A DNA stretch of 64,000 nucleotides. Origin: Photobacterium galatheae. Its GTDB lineage: Bacteria; Pseudomonadota; Gammaproteobacteria; Enterobacterales; Vibrionaceae. Under the pieces are notes generated by a model, which made no database searches, had not been told where the DNA came from, and was given only the letters and a program-made list of their open reading frames with translations. Position 1 is the stretch's first letter. Each line of letters opens with the position of its first letter. The stretch spans positions 1-64,000 of the forward strand of contig NZ_JMIB01000038.1 in assembly GCF_000695255.1 (NCBI RefSeq), in the 5' to 3' direction. A program made the position numbers and the translations under genes. Shown in pieces: positions 25,867 to 35,121 of the stretch.

Positions 25867-26093
25867 TTGATGTTCACTGGGTTCTGTTGACGGCTGTGTC
25901 GATTTTGCAACGCACGACCAGACGGCTCAGTCGAGGACTGAGGCTGAGCTGACAATGTCGGGTCTCCCCGAAAGATGAGCCATTTCCGCTTTGCATTGGC
26001 ATAAGTCTCATTTTCCGTCATCTCAATATAATCACGGTGCGGCATTTTATAAGACGCATAGATAGCATCAATATCTTTGGCTGGCACGGTCAC
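25863..26093 (-). CDS. bcsR: BcsR-like small cellulose biosynthesis regulator
   Basis: The 76-residue protein contains IYASYKMPHRDYIEM then NAKRKWLIF, which matches the conserved core of E. coli BcsR (FSLPDIDYADIS, then ALKRWPLL). The remaining 35 residues are low-complexity and polar. Position as first gene and the 4-base overlap with bcsQ agree with the E. coli order. BcsR binds BcsQ and stabilises the complex. The identity rests on a short motif plus gene order. Confidence 0.65.
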   Translation of the reverse strand: MTVPAKDIDAIYASYKMPHRDYIEMTENETYANAKRKWLIFRGDPTLSAQPQSSTEPSGRALQNRHSRQQNPVNIK

Positions 26094-26502
26094 GAATGAT
26101 CACCACTTGTAAAAATAGAAACGATAAAATCACACAGGAATCAATGAGAATGATTCCCGAAATCAATCAAGCATTCATTTTAATTTTTTTGTCTTTTATT
26201 AACTTTTAGAACACATATTTCTTAAAAAAATCACACAACGACATCCTGTCTTCAAAGCTAAAAATTGACGCCATGAAGAAATAGAGACCGGATATTCATC
26301 ATCATCTTTCAAATAATTATCTATAGAACCAATCGATAAGCAACCGTTCACACAAAAAATCAAATGAATATGAATAAAAACATATCCATACAGGTTGACT
26401 GCAATCTGAGAATAGCGATGATAAAAGAAACACTTCTTTAAAAGTTTCACTTTTTGAGCAGATTCTATATGATCTGCGTTTATTTTTGACACACTTTTCT
26501 TG
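26094..26502. promoter_or_regulatory. Divergent promoter region between bcsRQABZC and bcsEFG
   Basis: This is a very A/T-rich stretch of about 400 bases between two diverging gene sets. It must hold promoters for both. I see no clear operator palindrome. A minus-strand open frame here (26199-26519) has no domain and overlaps the bcsE start, so I do not call it. Confidence 0.5.
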
Positions 26503-28161
26503 ATGTCTGAATCAGGCATCTCCAGTCATCACGCCTTGAACAAGGCACATTCTGGCTGGGATGACGCAGTATTGGTAACATTTATGTCTAATTATCAAGG
26601 CACGCCGCCTATTGAAAAAAAAGAAAAGCGTTCGGTTTATGTTAATTTATTTGGGCATAAATCTGCTGCAACCGATTACCTGATTTTGACAAATAAACAT
26701 AATCAAAACATGACTTTCACATGCCTGAATGATAAAAACAGCTTTTATCATGGCCTGAGCGATGAAATATTACCTGAATTCACCGAATCGCTAAAGCGCA
26801 AAGGGAATCGCATTTATTTCCTGACAAAAAATATCTCTGAACGTTCACTGAATGTTGAAAACATAATTCAGGATATTTTTCGTATTCGCATGCCGAAGCA
26901 GTCAACGTTGACGATACTGATTCCTGATATCCTGCTGGTCAATCTATCGCAGCAGCGCCTTGGCAACCTGCTCGAACAGCTCAAACAAGATGCAACGGCG
27001 CGGAATATAACGATCGCGGTGTGGCTGTATGGTTCGCTGGCCACCTCACTCAAGCCAGCTCTGATGACGTACAGCCATTTGCTGGCCGGGCTGGCAACCC
27101 TGACAGCGGTCAGCCCCAATAAATATCAGTACCACATTGCTTTCTGGGCCAACCGCCAAGGTGTCCGGGCCGATGAAACCTGCCTGATGAACCGGGAAGC
27201 CGCCGGAGAATTCATCGTCCTCCCATCGTCCAAAGCTGCCAGTACATCGCGCATCAAAACGGATGCGGCTCAGTCTCACATTGTTCTGAGCAAAGAAGCA
27301 CTGAATGACAGAGAGCAGCCAACCGAGCCATTAAAGCTCATGCCTTCCAACCAGGCTGCACTGAACGAATCCGAGTATCCGGGAAGCACAACGCTGATTC
27401 TGGGGTGTGACTCACCCGGGATGATCCGCCAGCTTGCCATCGATTGCTACAGGTTCAGACAAAAAAACGGTCCCCAGCCGAACCTCATCATTCGGGAAAC
27501 GCGTCAGTGCCTGCGATACAGCGATGAAGCATTTCTGCTAAAAGCTGGCGTGAATTTGATCGTGCCGCATCATCTGCCTTTTGCCCGACTCATGAGTCAG
27601 GCTGAAGCCATTCAGCATCAAGTGCTGGTGCGTTCGCTGCCGGAAGACATAGAAGCACTCTTGTCTTTCGATTTGCGCTATGAAAACCGGGGTTATCTGG
27701 AGAATCAGGCATTTTCCCAGTACTGCCATCAGGTCATGCAACGTTCAACGCCATCTCAGCTCAGATTCGCCCTTGTGAAACTCAGTCTGTTGCCCGGCAT
27801 GACAGCAGATGAATGCCTGCGGCTGTGTCATCTCCGGCGAAACGGCGACGTGGTGACAGCCTGTCATGATGCGCTTTATGTCCTGTTCAGTGCAATTCGC
27901 CAGACCGATATTCACACAGCCCTGAACAACATTTTTGATTTTCCGGTGCGAGATCTGTTTCGCAATGTGCGGATCATCCACAGCCATCACGATACTGAGC
28001 AGGAATTGAAAACTATTGTCGAGCAGGCGGTCTGTGTTTCTGCTTCCGCAGAACATATCTCGATGGAAGCACATCAGGTTTCCGAACGCTCTGCCGCACG
28101 GCCTGAGGTCGTTTCGCTGTTTGCCGTGTCTAAACCCATTCAGTTACAGGGTGAATCATGA
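26503..28161 (+). CDS. bcsE: c-di-GMP-binding cellulose regulator BcsE (GIL domain)
   Basis: The protein has 552 residues. The region IIRETRQCLRYSDEAFLLKAGVNLIVPHHLPFAR matches the GIL domain of E. coli BcsE (compare SLRATDERLLLACGANMVIP), including the RxxD c-di-GMP site (R-Y-S-D near residue 337). The C-terminus also aligns (ECLRLCHLRRNGDVVT). BcsE binds c-di-GMP, contacts BcsQ/R and BcsF, and boosts synthesis. The start is uncertain: ATG 26503 lacks a clear ribosome-binding site, and TTG 26500 or ATG 26584 are alternatives. It overlaps bcsF by ATGA. Confidence 0.88.
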   Translation: MSESGISSHHALNKAHSGWDDAVLVTFMSNYQGTPPIEKKEKRSVYVNLFGHKSAATDYLILTNKHNQNMTFTCLNDKNSFYHGLSDEILPEFTESLKRKGNRIYFLTKNISERSLNVENIIQDIFRIRMPKQSTLTILIPDILLVNLSQQRLGNLLEQLKQDATARNITIAVWLYGSLATSLKPALMTYSHLLAGLATLTAVSPNKYQYHIAFWANRQGVRADETCLMNREAAGEFIVLPSSKAASTSRIKTDAAQSHIVLSKEALNDREQPTEPLKLMPSNQAALNESEYPGSTTLILGCDSPGMIRQLAIDCYRFRQKNGPQPNLIIRETRQCLRYSDEAFLLKAGVNLIVPHHLPFARLMSQAEAIQHQVLVRSLPEDIEALLSFDLRYENRGYLENQAFSQYCHQVMQRSTPSQLRFALVKLSLLPGMTADECLRLCHLRRNGDVVTACHDALYVLFSAIRQTDIHTALNNIFDFPVRDLFRNVRIIHSHHDTEQELKTIVEQAVCVSASAEHISMEAHQVSERSAARPEVVSLFAVSKPIQLQGES

Positions 28162-28304
28162 ATGTTGACGACTTTCTCCTGACCGCCGGCATCAGCCTGC
28201 TGATTGGCCTGATGCTGGGCTATTTCGGGCGGAAACTGACCACCCTGGGGAAACGGATCTATCGGACCCATTTCAGACGTTCCCACTACTTTGAACAAGA
28301 CTAA
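28158..28304 (+). CDS. bcsF: Small membrane protein BcsF
   Basis: The 48-residue frame starts at ATG 28158, overlapping the bcsE stop. It has one transmembrane helix (FLLTAGISLLIGLMLGYF) and then a basic, polar tail ending FEQD. Size, topology and position between bcsE and bcsG match BcsF, which recruits BcsE to the membrane. Confidence 0.85.
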   Translation: MNVDDFLLTAGISLLIGLMLGYFGRKLTTLGKRIYRTHFRRSHYFEQD

Positions 28305-28329
28305 CAGAACAAAGACATACGAAACGCCC

Positions 28330-29949
28330 ATGACGACCCAATTGACTTCCCGCCCCGCTCAGCCCTTACAGGGGCTGGGTTGGTGGAACATTTATTTCAT
28401 CCTCAAAATCGCTCTGTTCCTGCAGGGAACGATCGACTTCCACCCGCTGGAAAACTTTGCGCTGGTCGTCTTTCTGCTTTTACCGCTGAAAGCCCGTGCA
28501 CTGCATGTTCTGCGTCTGGTCATTGCCATTCCGGCGGCTGCCTGGCTGATGCATGACGATTCCTATTTGCCCCCACTGGATCGGCTCTGGGCTCAGGCAG
28601 GTCAGCTCATGCAGTTTGAAGGCAGCTATCTGCTGGAACTGCTGGGCCGGTTTATCTCTTTTCAGACCCTGCTGGCACTGTTTGCCGTGGTTGCCGGTTA
28701 TATCCTGCTCGATCGCGTCTTTCGGGTCTCGGTCATTGTGGTCGCAGCCCTCGTCTTCATCAGCCTGCCTTCAGCCAACGTGCCGACCGCGGTTGCTCAA
28801 CCGGAAAGACAGACTGTCAGCGAGAAGACGGTGACTTCAGTGACATCCCCTGCTGGCACCGATGATGCGTCGCTGAACACTTATCTGTCCGGCTTTTTTA
28901 ACACCGAAGCCAAACGGCAAGTCCTGTTTGACAGCCCAGCGCAAAACGAAGTGCCTTTTGATCTGCTGCTGCTGAGTCTCTGTTCTGTCGCCTGGGATGA
29001 TATCGAAATCGCCGGGCTGTCTGATCACCCGTTATTCAAGGAATTCGATGTCCTCTTTGATCAGTACAATTCGGCCACTTCATACAGCGGTCCGGCGGTG
29101 ATCCGCCTGCTACGTGCGAGCTGCGGTCAGGAAACGCACAGCCAGCTGTTCTCGGGCGCACCGTCACAGCAATGTTATCTGTTTGATAACCTGAAAAAAC
29201 TCGGATTTGAAGAGAATCTGGTGATGAACCACGACGGGGTGTTCGATAACTTCCTGCAACTCATCAAAACGGATGGTCAGGTCAGCGCCGATTTGATGCC
29301 GCAACAGGGCTTCACACCTTATCAGAAGGCCTTCGACGGCAAGCCGATTTACCGGGACCGACAGGTACTGGAAGATTGGTTCACACACCGGCAAGCTGAC
29401 CACAGTGAAAAAGTCGTCACGCTCTACAACACGATTTCTCTGCATGATGGCAACCGGATGATTCGTGGTGATGCTTCGACCAGCATGGCCAGCTACAAAG
29501 CACGGTTGCAGCACCTGCTCGATGATCTGTATGCCTTCTTCCATACCCTGAAACAGTCAGAACGCAATATCGTGGTGGTCATGATCCCGGAACATGGTGC
29601 CGGGATGAAAGGGGACCGGATGCAGATTTCCGGCATGCGTGAAATTCCGTCTGAATCAATCACCCATATTCCGGTTGGGCTGAAAATCTTTGGCAAGGAT
29701 ATCGTTCGCACCGGTGAACCCGTCCACGTGACTGCGCCAGCCAGCCATCTGGCCCTGTCGCAGCTTATCAGTAACGTCCTGGCACAGAATCCGTATCAAA
29801 CCGGACGCTTCGACCCAGCCAGCCTGATCAAAAATCTGCCGGAAACCCCTCGGGTTTCACAAAACGAAGGTTCAACGGTTATCGATGTGAATGGCAAACC
29901 ATATGTCTCACTTGACGGCAACAGCTGGTCGGCATACCCGGCCCACTGA
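28330..29949 (+). CDS. bcsG: Cellulose phosphoethanolamine transferase BcsG
   Basis: The protein has 539 residues from ATG 28330 (a TTG at 28291 overlapping bcsF is the alternative; neither has a good ribosome-binding site). It has four to five N-terminal membrane helices and then a periplasmic alkaline-phosphatase-fold domain: LLLLSLCSVAWDDIE, the nucleophile region SATSYSGPA, and MIPEHGAGMKGDRMQISGMREIP. BcsG adds phosphoethanolamine to cellulose O6, so this organism probably makes pEtN-cellulose. Confidence 0.9.
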   Translation: MTTQLTSRPAQPLQGLGWWNIYFILKIALFLQGTIDFHPLENFALVVFLLLPLKARALHVLRLVIAIPAAAWLMHDDSYLPPLDRLWAQAGQLMQFEGSYLLELLGRFISFQTLLALFAVVAGYILLDRVFRVSVIVVAALVFISLPSANVPTAVAQPERQTVSEKTVTSVTSPAGTDDASLNTYLSGFFNTEAKRQVLFDSPAQNEVPFDLLLLSLCSVAWDDIEIAGLSDHPLFKEFDVLFDQYNSATSYSGPAVIRLLRASCGQETHSQLFSGAPSQQCYLFDNLKKLGFEENLVMNHDGVFDNFLQLIKTDGQVSADLMPQQGFTPYQKAFDGKPIYRDRQVLEDWFTHRQADHSEKVVTLYNTISLHDGNRMIRGDASTSMASYKARLQHLLDDLYAFFHTLKQSERNIVVVMIPEHGAGMKGDRMQISGMREIPSESITHIPVGLKIFGKDIVRTGEPVHVTAPASHLALSQLISNVLAQNPYQTGRFDPASLIKNLPETPRVSQNEGSTVIDVNGKPYVSLDGNSWSAYPAH

Positions 29950-30010
29950 TATCTGTTTCTCCGTTTTCTCATGCCATCCCACTTCCTTCTGTCATCCCCG
30001 CGCAAGCGAG

Positions 30011-30683
30011 GAGCCAGTGACTTTCAAAGATAAACTGCGCGAAAGATGAGAGAATAAAATAAATCCGGTCGATTGCTTTCATCTCGTGCACAGTGGATTC
30101 CCGCCTTCGCGGGAATGACTATAATTGGTTGATTTTTAAATAAAAACATATCAGTTTTTATCGAAGGGTTTATGTCGGAAAGACAGGCGCAAGCGGGGAG
30201 CCAGTGACTTTCAAAGATAAACTGCGCGAAAGATGAGAGAACAAAATGAATCCGGTCGATTACTTTCATCTCGTGCACAGTGGATTCCCGCCTTCGCGGG
30301 AATGACTGTAATTGGTTGATTTTTAAATAAAAACATATCAGTTTTTATCGAAGGGTTTATGTCGGAAAGACAGGCGAAGGCGGGGAGCCAGTGACTTTCA
30401 AAGATAAACTGCGCGAAAGATGAGAGAACAAAATAAATCCGGTCGATTACTTTCATCTCGTGCACAGTGGATTCCCGCCTTCGCGGGAATGACTGTAATT
30501 AGTTGATTTTTAAATAAAAAACATATCGGTTTTTATCGAAGGGTTCATGTCGGAAAGACAGGCGAAGGCGGGAAGCCAGTAACTTTCAAAGATAAACTGC
30601 GCGAAAGATGAGAGAACAAAATGAATCCGGTCGATTGCTTTCATCTCGTGCACAGTGGATTCCCGCCTTCGCGGGAATGACGA
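30011..30683. repeat. Tandem array of four ~187-bp repeats carrying REP-like palindromes
   Basis: Units begin at about 30011, 30198, 30385 and 30573 (periods 187, 187 and 188; the last is cut after about 110 bases). Each contains ATTCCCGC-CTTC-GCGGGAAT, an 8-bp stem with a 4-base loop. Copies differ by only a few bases, so the array is recent. Open frames crossing the units (30024-30465, minus) are repeats of each other and not genes. The whole intergenic gap is 29950-30755. Confidence 0.9.
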
Positions 30684-30755
30684 TAGTTGATTGATTTTAT
30701 TTAAAAATTATAAATTACATCGAAATATTCGTGTAGAAAAACAGGTTTCGTCGAG

Positions 30756-30802
30756 CAGCACAACACGCCTCGTCCTGCCTCTCATGACGGCGTGTTGTGC
30801 TG
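30756..30802. terminator. 14-bp stem hairpin after the S41-like gene
   Basis: CAGCACAACACGCC (30756-30769) is perfectly complementary to GGCGTGTTGTGCTG (30789-30802) across a 19-base loop. It lies just past the stop of the minus-strand gene at 30815, so it is probably its terminator. Confidence 0.6.
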
Positions 30803-30814
30803 AAATTTTCTCTC

Positions 30815-32206
30815 TCAGAACCCGTAAAACACCAGTTCATAAGCAGGGATGAATTCATGGGCTGACGTGAACTCTGCCGAGCATTCTGTGGGTAGAATCC
30901 CCGATTTGTCGAGACGATTTCCATTCATATCCACCAGCCAGAATTCGGGCACAGACACCCCAAATGAGTCGGACAATGCCACATACGAGGGTTCTGCGTA
31001 AGCTCCCTGTGTCGCACTGCCAAAATGTTTCACCTGTGGCTGTGTTTTAACGGCCAGGGCCAGAATCTCAGCAGCACCGGCCGTATCCTGATTCGTGACC
31101 AGATATACCGGCTGGTGATATTGCACCGAACCTTCAGGTTTGATGGTAACAACGCTGACAGAGCCTCCCGGGCGTTCAAAGCCAAAGACGGGCATCTCAG
31201 TTGTAAAAAAGCGTTCGGCAATCAGTTGTGCTGTCAGGTAAGAGCCGCCGGGATTTCCGGTCAGATCCAAAATCAGCGCTTGGGTGTGCTGCAGATCCGT
31301 CAGAATCAGATCCAACTGCTGCCTGATCTCCGCTTCATTTTGCTGATTCAGATGGCTGACCAGCATTACCCCGATGTTGTCCTCAGTTTCCCCCCAGTAA
31401 AACATCGGATGCTCACCATCCGAGGACTTCAGCGACTGCATCAGCAGGTAATGCTCAACAGCCTGCAAATAAGCATTTTTATCACCGCTCTGTGTCGCGA
31501 TGCTCTGCGCCGCTATCGGGTTCAGCCAGGCCTTGCCTGGCAAAGTTTCCCCAGTCGCCTTCCGGTGAAAATCAATCGGCTGACTCAGAAAAGAAGATCG
31601 GCGATACGGTTGCGTGATGTCACCATCTTTGTGTACCAGAACCTGAAACATCGACAACGAACCCAGCATAGCTGTGACATCTTCCGGCACAGGCTCCGAG
31701 GGATTCATACGTTCAGACAAAACCGGGTTATTTTCAATAACCGACCAAACCAGCGCCGTTTCATCACGCACAACGTTCAGTGCCCGGGCTGCCAATGTGG
31801 CAGGTTTTACAATCAGTTTCACCATGTCAGCGTTATCCCGACCACCGGAATCTTCTGCCCATAGCCTGAAGATGTATGTCCCGGCCATCGAAATATCAGT
31901 GACTGTCGCTTGTTCGCGATCACCATTCAGGATATTGACGGGCTGAGGGCCAGACGCCAGGCTCCAGCTCACCTGACGAATATCATAGATATCGAGGTAA
32001 CTTTTCACTTTGCCCTGAAGCGTGATGCTGTTCACCGGTAAAGTCAGCACCTGGTCCCGACCCGCATCCACGGTCGGTTTGGTGAGCTTTTCACCATCCT
32101 TCGATAAATCATCGGAACCACAACCGAAAAGCATCGTGGTGATCCACAGCAAACTGCTCAGAACCAAACGGCTCAGAACATAGGGGCGTATCGGGGAATT
32201 TTGCAT
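30815..32206 (-). CDS. Lipoprotein with PKD-like domain and S41-type (tail-specific protease) domain lacking the nucleophile
   Basis: From ATG 32206 the protein has 463 residues: a lipoprotein signal with lipobox LFGC, a PKD/Ig-like module (DAGRDQVLTLPVNSITLQGKV...TYIFRLWAEDSGG), then a C-terminal S41 core with LILDLTGNPGGS. The nucleophile motif of S41 enzymes (T-x-S-A-A-E) reads TAGAAE, so Ser is replaced by Gly (residue 377 from this start). It is either an inactive binding protein or it uses another residue. An ATG 18 bases upstream is the alternative start. It is adjacent to a DUF2860 gene and a two-component system that share promoter repeats. Confidence 0.7.
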   Translation of the reverse strand: MQNSPIRPYVLSRLVLSSLLWITTMLFGCGSDDLSKDGEKLTKPTVDAGRDQVLTLPVNSITLQGKVKSYLDIYDIRQVSWSLASGPQPVNILNGDREQATVTDISMAGTYIFRLWAEDSGGRDNADMVKLIVKPATLAARALNVVRDETALVWSVIENNPVLSERMNPSEPVPEDVTAMLGSLSMFQVLVHKDGDITQPYRRSSFLSQPIDFHRKATGETLPGKAWLNPIAAQSIATQSGDKNAYLQAVEHYLLMQSLKSSDGEHPMFYWGETEDNIGVMLVSHLNQQNEAEIRQQLDLILTDLQHTQALILDLTGNPGGSYLTAQLIAERFFTTEMPVFGFERPGGSVSVVTIKPEGSVQYHQPVYLVTNQDTAGAAEILALAVKTQPQVKHFGSATQGAYAEPSYVALSDSFGVSVPEFWLVDMNGNRLDKSGILPTECSAEFTSAHEFIPAYELVFYGF

Positions 32207-32308
32207 GGCAGATTCTCTCTTCATTCCACTGAAAAACAGATCATGACTTGGCTCAATGCAGATTAATGCCAGCGTTCAATATTCGCTGTTGTGATCGTTA
32301 GACCGTGT

Positions 32309-32323
32309 GTGACACTTTGTGAC
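32309..32323 (-). promoter_or_regulatory. GTGAC direct repeat upstream of the S41-like gene
   Basis: GTGAC at 32309-32313 and at 32319-32323 form a 10-bp-period direct repeat about 105 bases upstream of the lipoprotein start. The same arrangement is present before the DUF2860 and response-regulator genes. OmpR-family regulators bind such half-sites one helical turn apart (compare the CpxR box GTAAA-N5-GTAAA). Confidence 0.5.
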
Positions 32324-32365
32324 CACCTCAGACGCAGTGACGCGGCTCTCCTGAAGCCAATGGTC

Positions 32366-33361
32366 TCAGAATCGATAGCTGATCCCCGCGGAAATAAAAT
32401 GGGAGTCCGTCTCATAAAATTTGATATCGCTGTTGCTCTTTTCCAGCCCACCCAAAACATTCAGCCCCAGATTTTCATTCCCCAGCAACCCCTGATACAC
32501 GTAAACCAGCGTGGCATTGAGCCGGGTTGTATCCCTTTTCTTACCGAATACCGGGTTGATCCCGTCGTAATCTTCATCGCTGTACTGGAACGTTGTATAA
32601 AACCCGTGACGGTGGTAATTCAGGTTGATTCCCAACTGATACCCTAAAGCCGTAAAGTCATTCGCAGCCCCATCTGCATTGCGTTCGGTGTAGATCAGAC
32701 GGGGAACCAAAGAAAGTACACGATTCACAGGCATCAGCAGTTCTGCAGACCCTTGCCGGAACCGGCTCTCCCGCTGCAGTTGCTGACGCTGCGCATCGCT
32801 GAGCATCAGGCTCTGACCGGAAAGATCTTCGCCATCCAGCTGATAATCAACAAAGCCATAACGCAGGGTCAGGGGAATTGCTGAAGCCGTGAAAGCCAAT
32901 CGGCCACCATGCGTGGTTACGTCGGTTGTCTGACGTGCAACCCCGGTCAGGAAAGGATCTTCCCAGGTTTCATTCAGACCCGGCAGTTTCGGAAAATAGG
33001 CCAGTGTGAGTTCACCCAGCGCAGGAAAAACTTGCGTCACACCCAGCTCAGCCTGAAGCTGACCTTCAGCCACCTGATCCTGACTTTGTCCGATAAAAAA
33101 CTGCGTTTGTCCGGATGGAAGGGTATATTGCAGTCGGCCTAAGGGCGCAATCTCAGTATCATCCGTTGTCTTTCCTGAGTTATTCAGATCCTCCGTCACG
33201 GCATTCTCATCATGGGTATTGAACTGAGAGCGCTGGTGAATGGCAAACCCATTCAGACTGATTTCACCGCTCCAACCCGGTCGCTTAGAATCTGGCCCAT
33301 TCGCCAGAACATGGCCTGAAAGCAGCCCTGCAACGAACAGGGCAATCATTGGTTGTTTCAT
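32366..33361 (-). CDS. DUF2860 family outer-membrane beta-barrel protein
   Basis: The 331-residue protein has a signal peptide (MIALFVAGLLSGHVLA), alternating polar/hydrophobic strands throughout, and a C-terminal ISYRF, the aromatic end typical of outer-membrane barrels. Overall composition and phrases such as GFYTTFQYSDEDYDG fit the DUF2860 family common in Vibrionaceae. Function unknown. Its promoter carries three 10-bp-period GTGAC-like half-sites, so it is probably controlled by the adjacent two-component system. Confidence 0.75.
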   Translation of the reverse strand: MKQPMIALFVAGLLSGHVLANGPDSKRPGWSGEISLNGFAIHQRSQFNTHDENAVTEDLNNSGKTTDDTEIAPLGRLQYTLPSGQTQFFIGQSQDQVAEGQLQAELGVTQVFPALGELTLAYFPKLPGLNETWEDPFLTGVARQTTDVTTHGGRLAFTASAIPLTLRYGFVDYQLDGEDLSGQSLMLSDAQRQQLQRESRFRQGSAELLMPVNRVLSLVPRLIYTERNADGAANDFTALGYQLGINLNYHRHGFYTTFQYSDEDYDGINPVFGKKRDTTRLNATLVYVYQGLLGNENLGLNVLGGLEKSNSDIKFYETDSHFISAGISYRF

Positions 33362-33435
33362 CGTTTTTCCTCGTCAGATAAGCATGTCTGGCACCCATGC
33401 TAAGTAACTGAGAAAAAACAAAACAGGCCATGTCT

Positions 33436-33460
33436 GAGACGGTTTGTGACCAAGTGAGAC
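33436..33460 (-). promoter_or_regulatory. Triple GTGAC-like direct repeat upstream of the DUF2860 gene
   Basis: Half-sites GAGAC (33436-33440), GTGAC (33446-33450) and GAGAC (33456-33460) are each spaced by 5 bases, giving an exact 10-bp period. They lie about 75-100 bases upstream of the DUF2860 start. Likely binding site of the neighbouring OmpR-type regulator. Confidence 0.5.
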
Positions 33461-33466
33461 AAGCGC

Positions 33467-35113
33467 TCAGACGGCGGACTCCTGCGCTGCTTCTTTCGCG
33501 GAAACCGGCTGTACTGTTGCTTTCAGCGCGACCGGCCAGCGCAGTGTAAATCTGGCGCCACCGAGGGCAGCGTTATCGAGTGATACACTTCCCCGGTGCG
33601 ACAGAAGAATTTGCCTGACAATCGCCAGCCCCAGGCCGTGCCCCTGCCGGGTATCCCGCTGCTGATTATCCACCTGCGTGAAAGGATCAAAAATGCTTTC
33701 CCACATCGACGCCGGTATGCCGGGTCCATCATCTTCAACCGTGAAAACCCAGTCATTCTCCTGCCGTTTCAGTTCTAGATGAATCTGACGAACAGCAAAA
33801 CGTCCGGCATTATTCAGCAGGTTATTGAGCACACGCACCATGGCTCTTTGATCGACCGAAAAGCACTGTGTTTGCAGGGAAGAGGGAAAAGAGAAACTGA
33901 CCGTCAGATCAACCAATTCTTCCTGAAGCAACTGAACTTCATGCTGAAAAATCGGAACCAGCCGACAAGATGAAATCTGCACCATCTGGCTGTTCACACT
34001 ATAGCGGGAAAGCAAAAGTGTTTGGTTGATGAGGTGGTCGAGATCATCAATACTTTTGTGAATAATTTTCCGGTAGTTTTCTTCCTGATCTTCCCTGATA
34101 TCTCGATTAGAAAGCATTTCAAAGGCAAAGCGAAGCCGATAGAGGGGCGTTCGTAAATCGTGGGCGATGGCATTCGTCAGTTCCCGGTGGCCATTAATCA
34201 GCTTTTCAATGTTATCTGCCATTTTGTTGAAGGCATTGCCCAGTTGGGCAATCACAGACCAACGCGAAACTTTACCCCGCTGGCTCAATCGGCCCTCACC
34301 AAAGTCATCCGCGGTTTTTGCCAGTCGCTTTAAATCACGCCAGAGCGGATACAGCCACAAGAGTAACGCACCAGAAATGGTCACGAGAAAGAGTAATATC
34401 ACACTCAATTGCAATTGTTGCTGCGTGTTCTGGCTCTGCACATCGTGGATACTAATAAAGTAATCATCATTAAGACGGGTATAGAGCAGCGTACTGCCAT
34501 CATTCTGTGTATGGCCAACCACCTGACCATTCAGTAACCGCCGTTTCTCTGAATCACTGAATGTGACTTCGTCGGTCTTCACGAGCCTGGCCTCAAATGG
34601 CCGGTCAACTGAGACGGAATTCAGATAAGCTGGCCACTGCGTTTCAGGTAAGCGCAACACCGAACGCTTCAGGATATACAGCGCACCTTGTGACTGAATC
34701 GCGATCAGCTCATTCTCAGACAGATTCATGGCATAAAACAAGACCCACTGACTATCTGCAATCTGCTTGAGCAGCGCAGTGGGATCACTGAATGCCATCG
34801 CCAGTTCCCCCTGATTGAACCGGCTCAGCACTTTTTCATCCCCTGCGTACTGCGCCAAAGGCACCAGCTTTAGCTGAGAGCCGAACTGTTCGCTGAGATC
34901 ATCAATATAAGCCTGCCACTGTGCCTGAGGCCGATTCACTAAGTCATCATGAATCACCAATAAGGTGTCATCGTATACCTTGGCATAAAACGCGTACATC
35001 ATTCGCTCACTCATGTAACTGATCGGGCCAAACCCAGTGGGTACGATGAGAAAAAGCAAAGGGAGAATGATCGCCAGCCAGAGAAACGCAAATGCTTTAA
35101 TCATCAGATGCAA
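33467..35113 (-). CDS. Two-component sensor histidine kinase
   Basis: The 548-residue protein has an N-terminal membrane helix (IKAFAFLWLAIILPLLFLIV), a periplasmic sensor domain to about residue 230, a second helix (LQLSVILLFLVTISGALLLWL), HAMP, a HisKA domain with phospho-acceptor His318 in AIAHDLRTPL, and HATPase_c with LNNLLNNAGRF, DDGPGIP and GHGLGLAIV. The architecture is that of RstB/CpxA-like kinases. It lies 8 bases after the response-regulator gene. The signal is unknown; neighbours suggest envelope sensing. Confidence 0.9.
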   Translation of the reverse strand: MHLMIKAFAFLWLAIILPLLFLIVPTGFGPISYMSERMMYAFYAKVYDDTLLVIHDDLVNRPQAQWQAYIDDLSEQFGSQLKLVPLAQYAGDEKVLSRFNQGELAMAFSDPTALLKQIADSQWVLFYAMNLSENELIAIQSQGALYILKRSVLRLPETQWPAYLNSVSVDRPFEARLVKTDEVTFSDSEKRRLLNGQVVGHTQNDGSTLLYTRLNDDYFISIHDVQSQNTQQQLQLSVILLFLVTISGALLLWLYPLWRDLKRLAKTADDFGEGRLSQRGKVSRWSVIAQLGNAFNKMADNIEKLINGHRELTNAIAHDLRTPLYRLRFAFEMLSNRDIREDQEENYRKIIHKSIDDLDHLINQTLLLSRYSVNSQMVQISSCRLVPIFQHEVQLLQEELVDLTVSFSFPSSLQTQCFSVDQRAMVRVLNNLLNNAGRFAVRQIHLELKRQENDWVFTVEDDGPGIPASMWESIFDPFTQVDNQQRDTRQGHGLGLAIVRQILLSHRGSVSLDNAALGGARFTLRWPVALKATVQPVSAKEAAQESAV

Positions 35114-35121
35114 TCCATGCT

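Noticed and set aside
26199-26519. 106-codon minus-strand frame between bcsR and bcsE
   Set aside because: Overlaps the bcsE start, has no recognisable domain and lies in very A/T-rich promoter DNA.
30024-30465. Two near-identical minus-strand frames of 84 codons
   Set aside because: They are the 187-bp tandem repeat read in frame and not independent genes.
30011-30683. CRISPR array
   Set aside because: Units are about 187 bp and nearly identical throughout, with no short repeats separated by unique spacers and no cas genes nearby.
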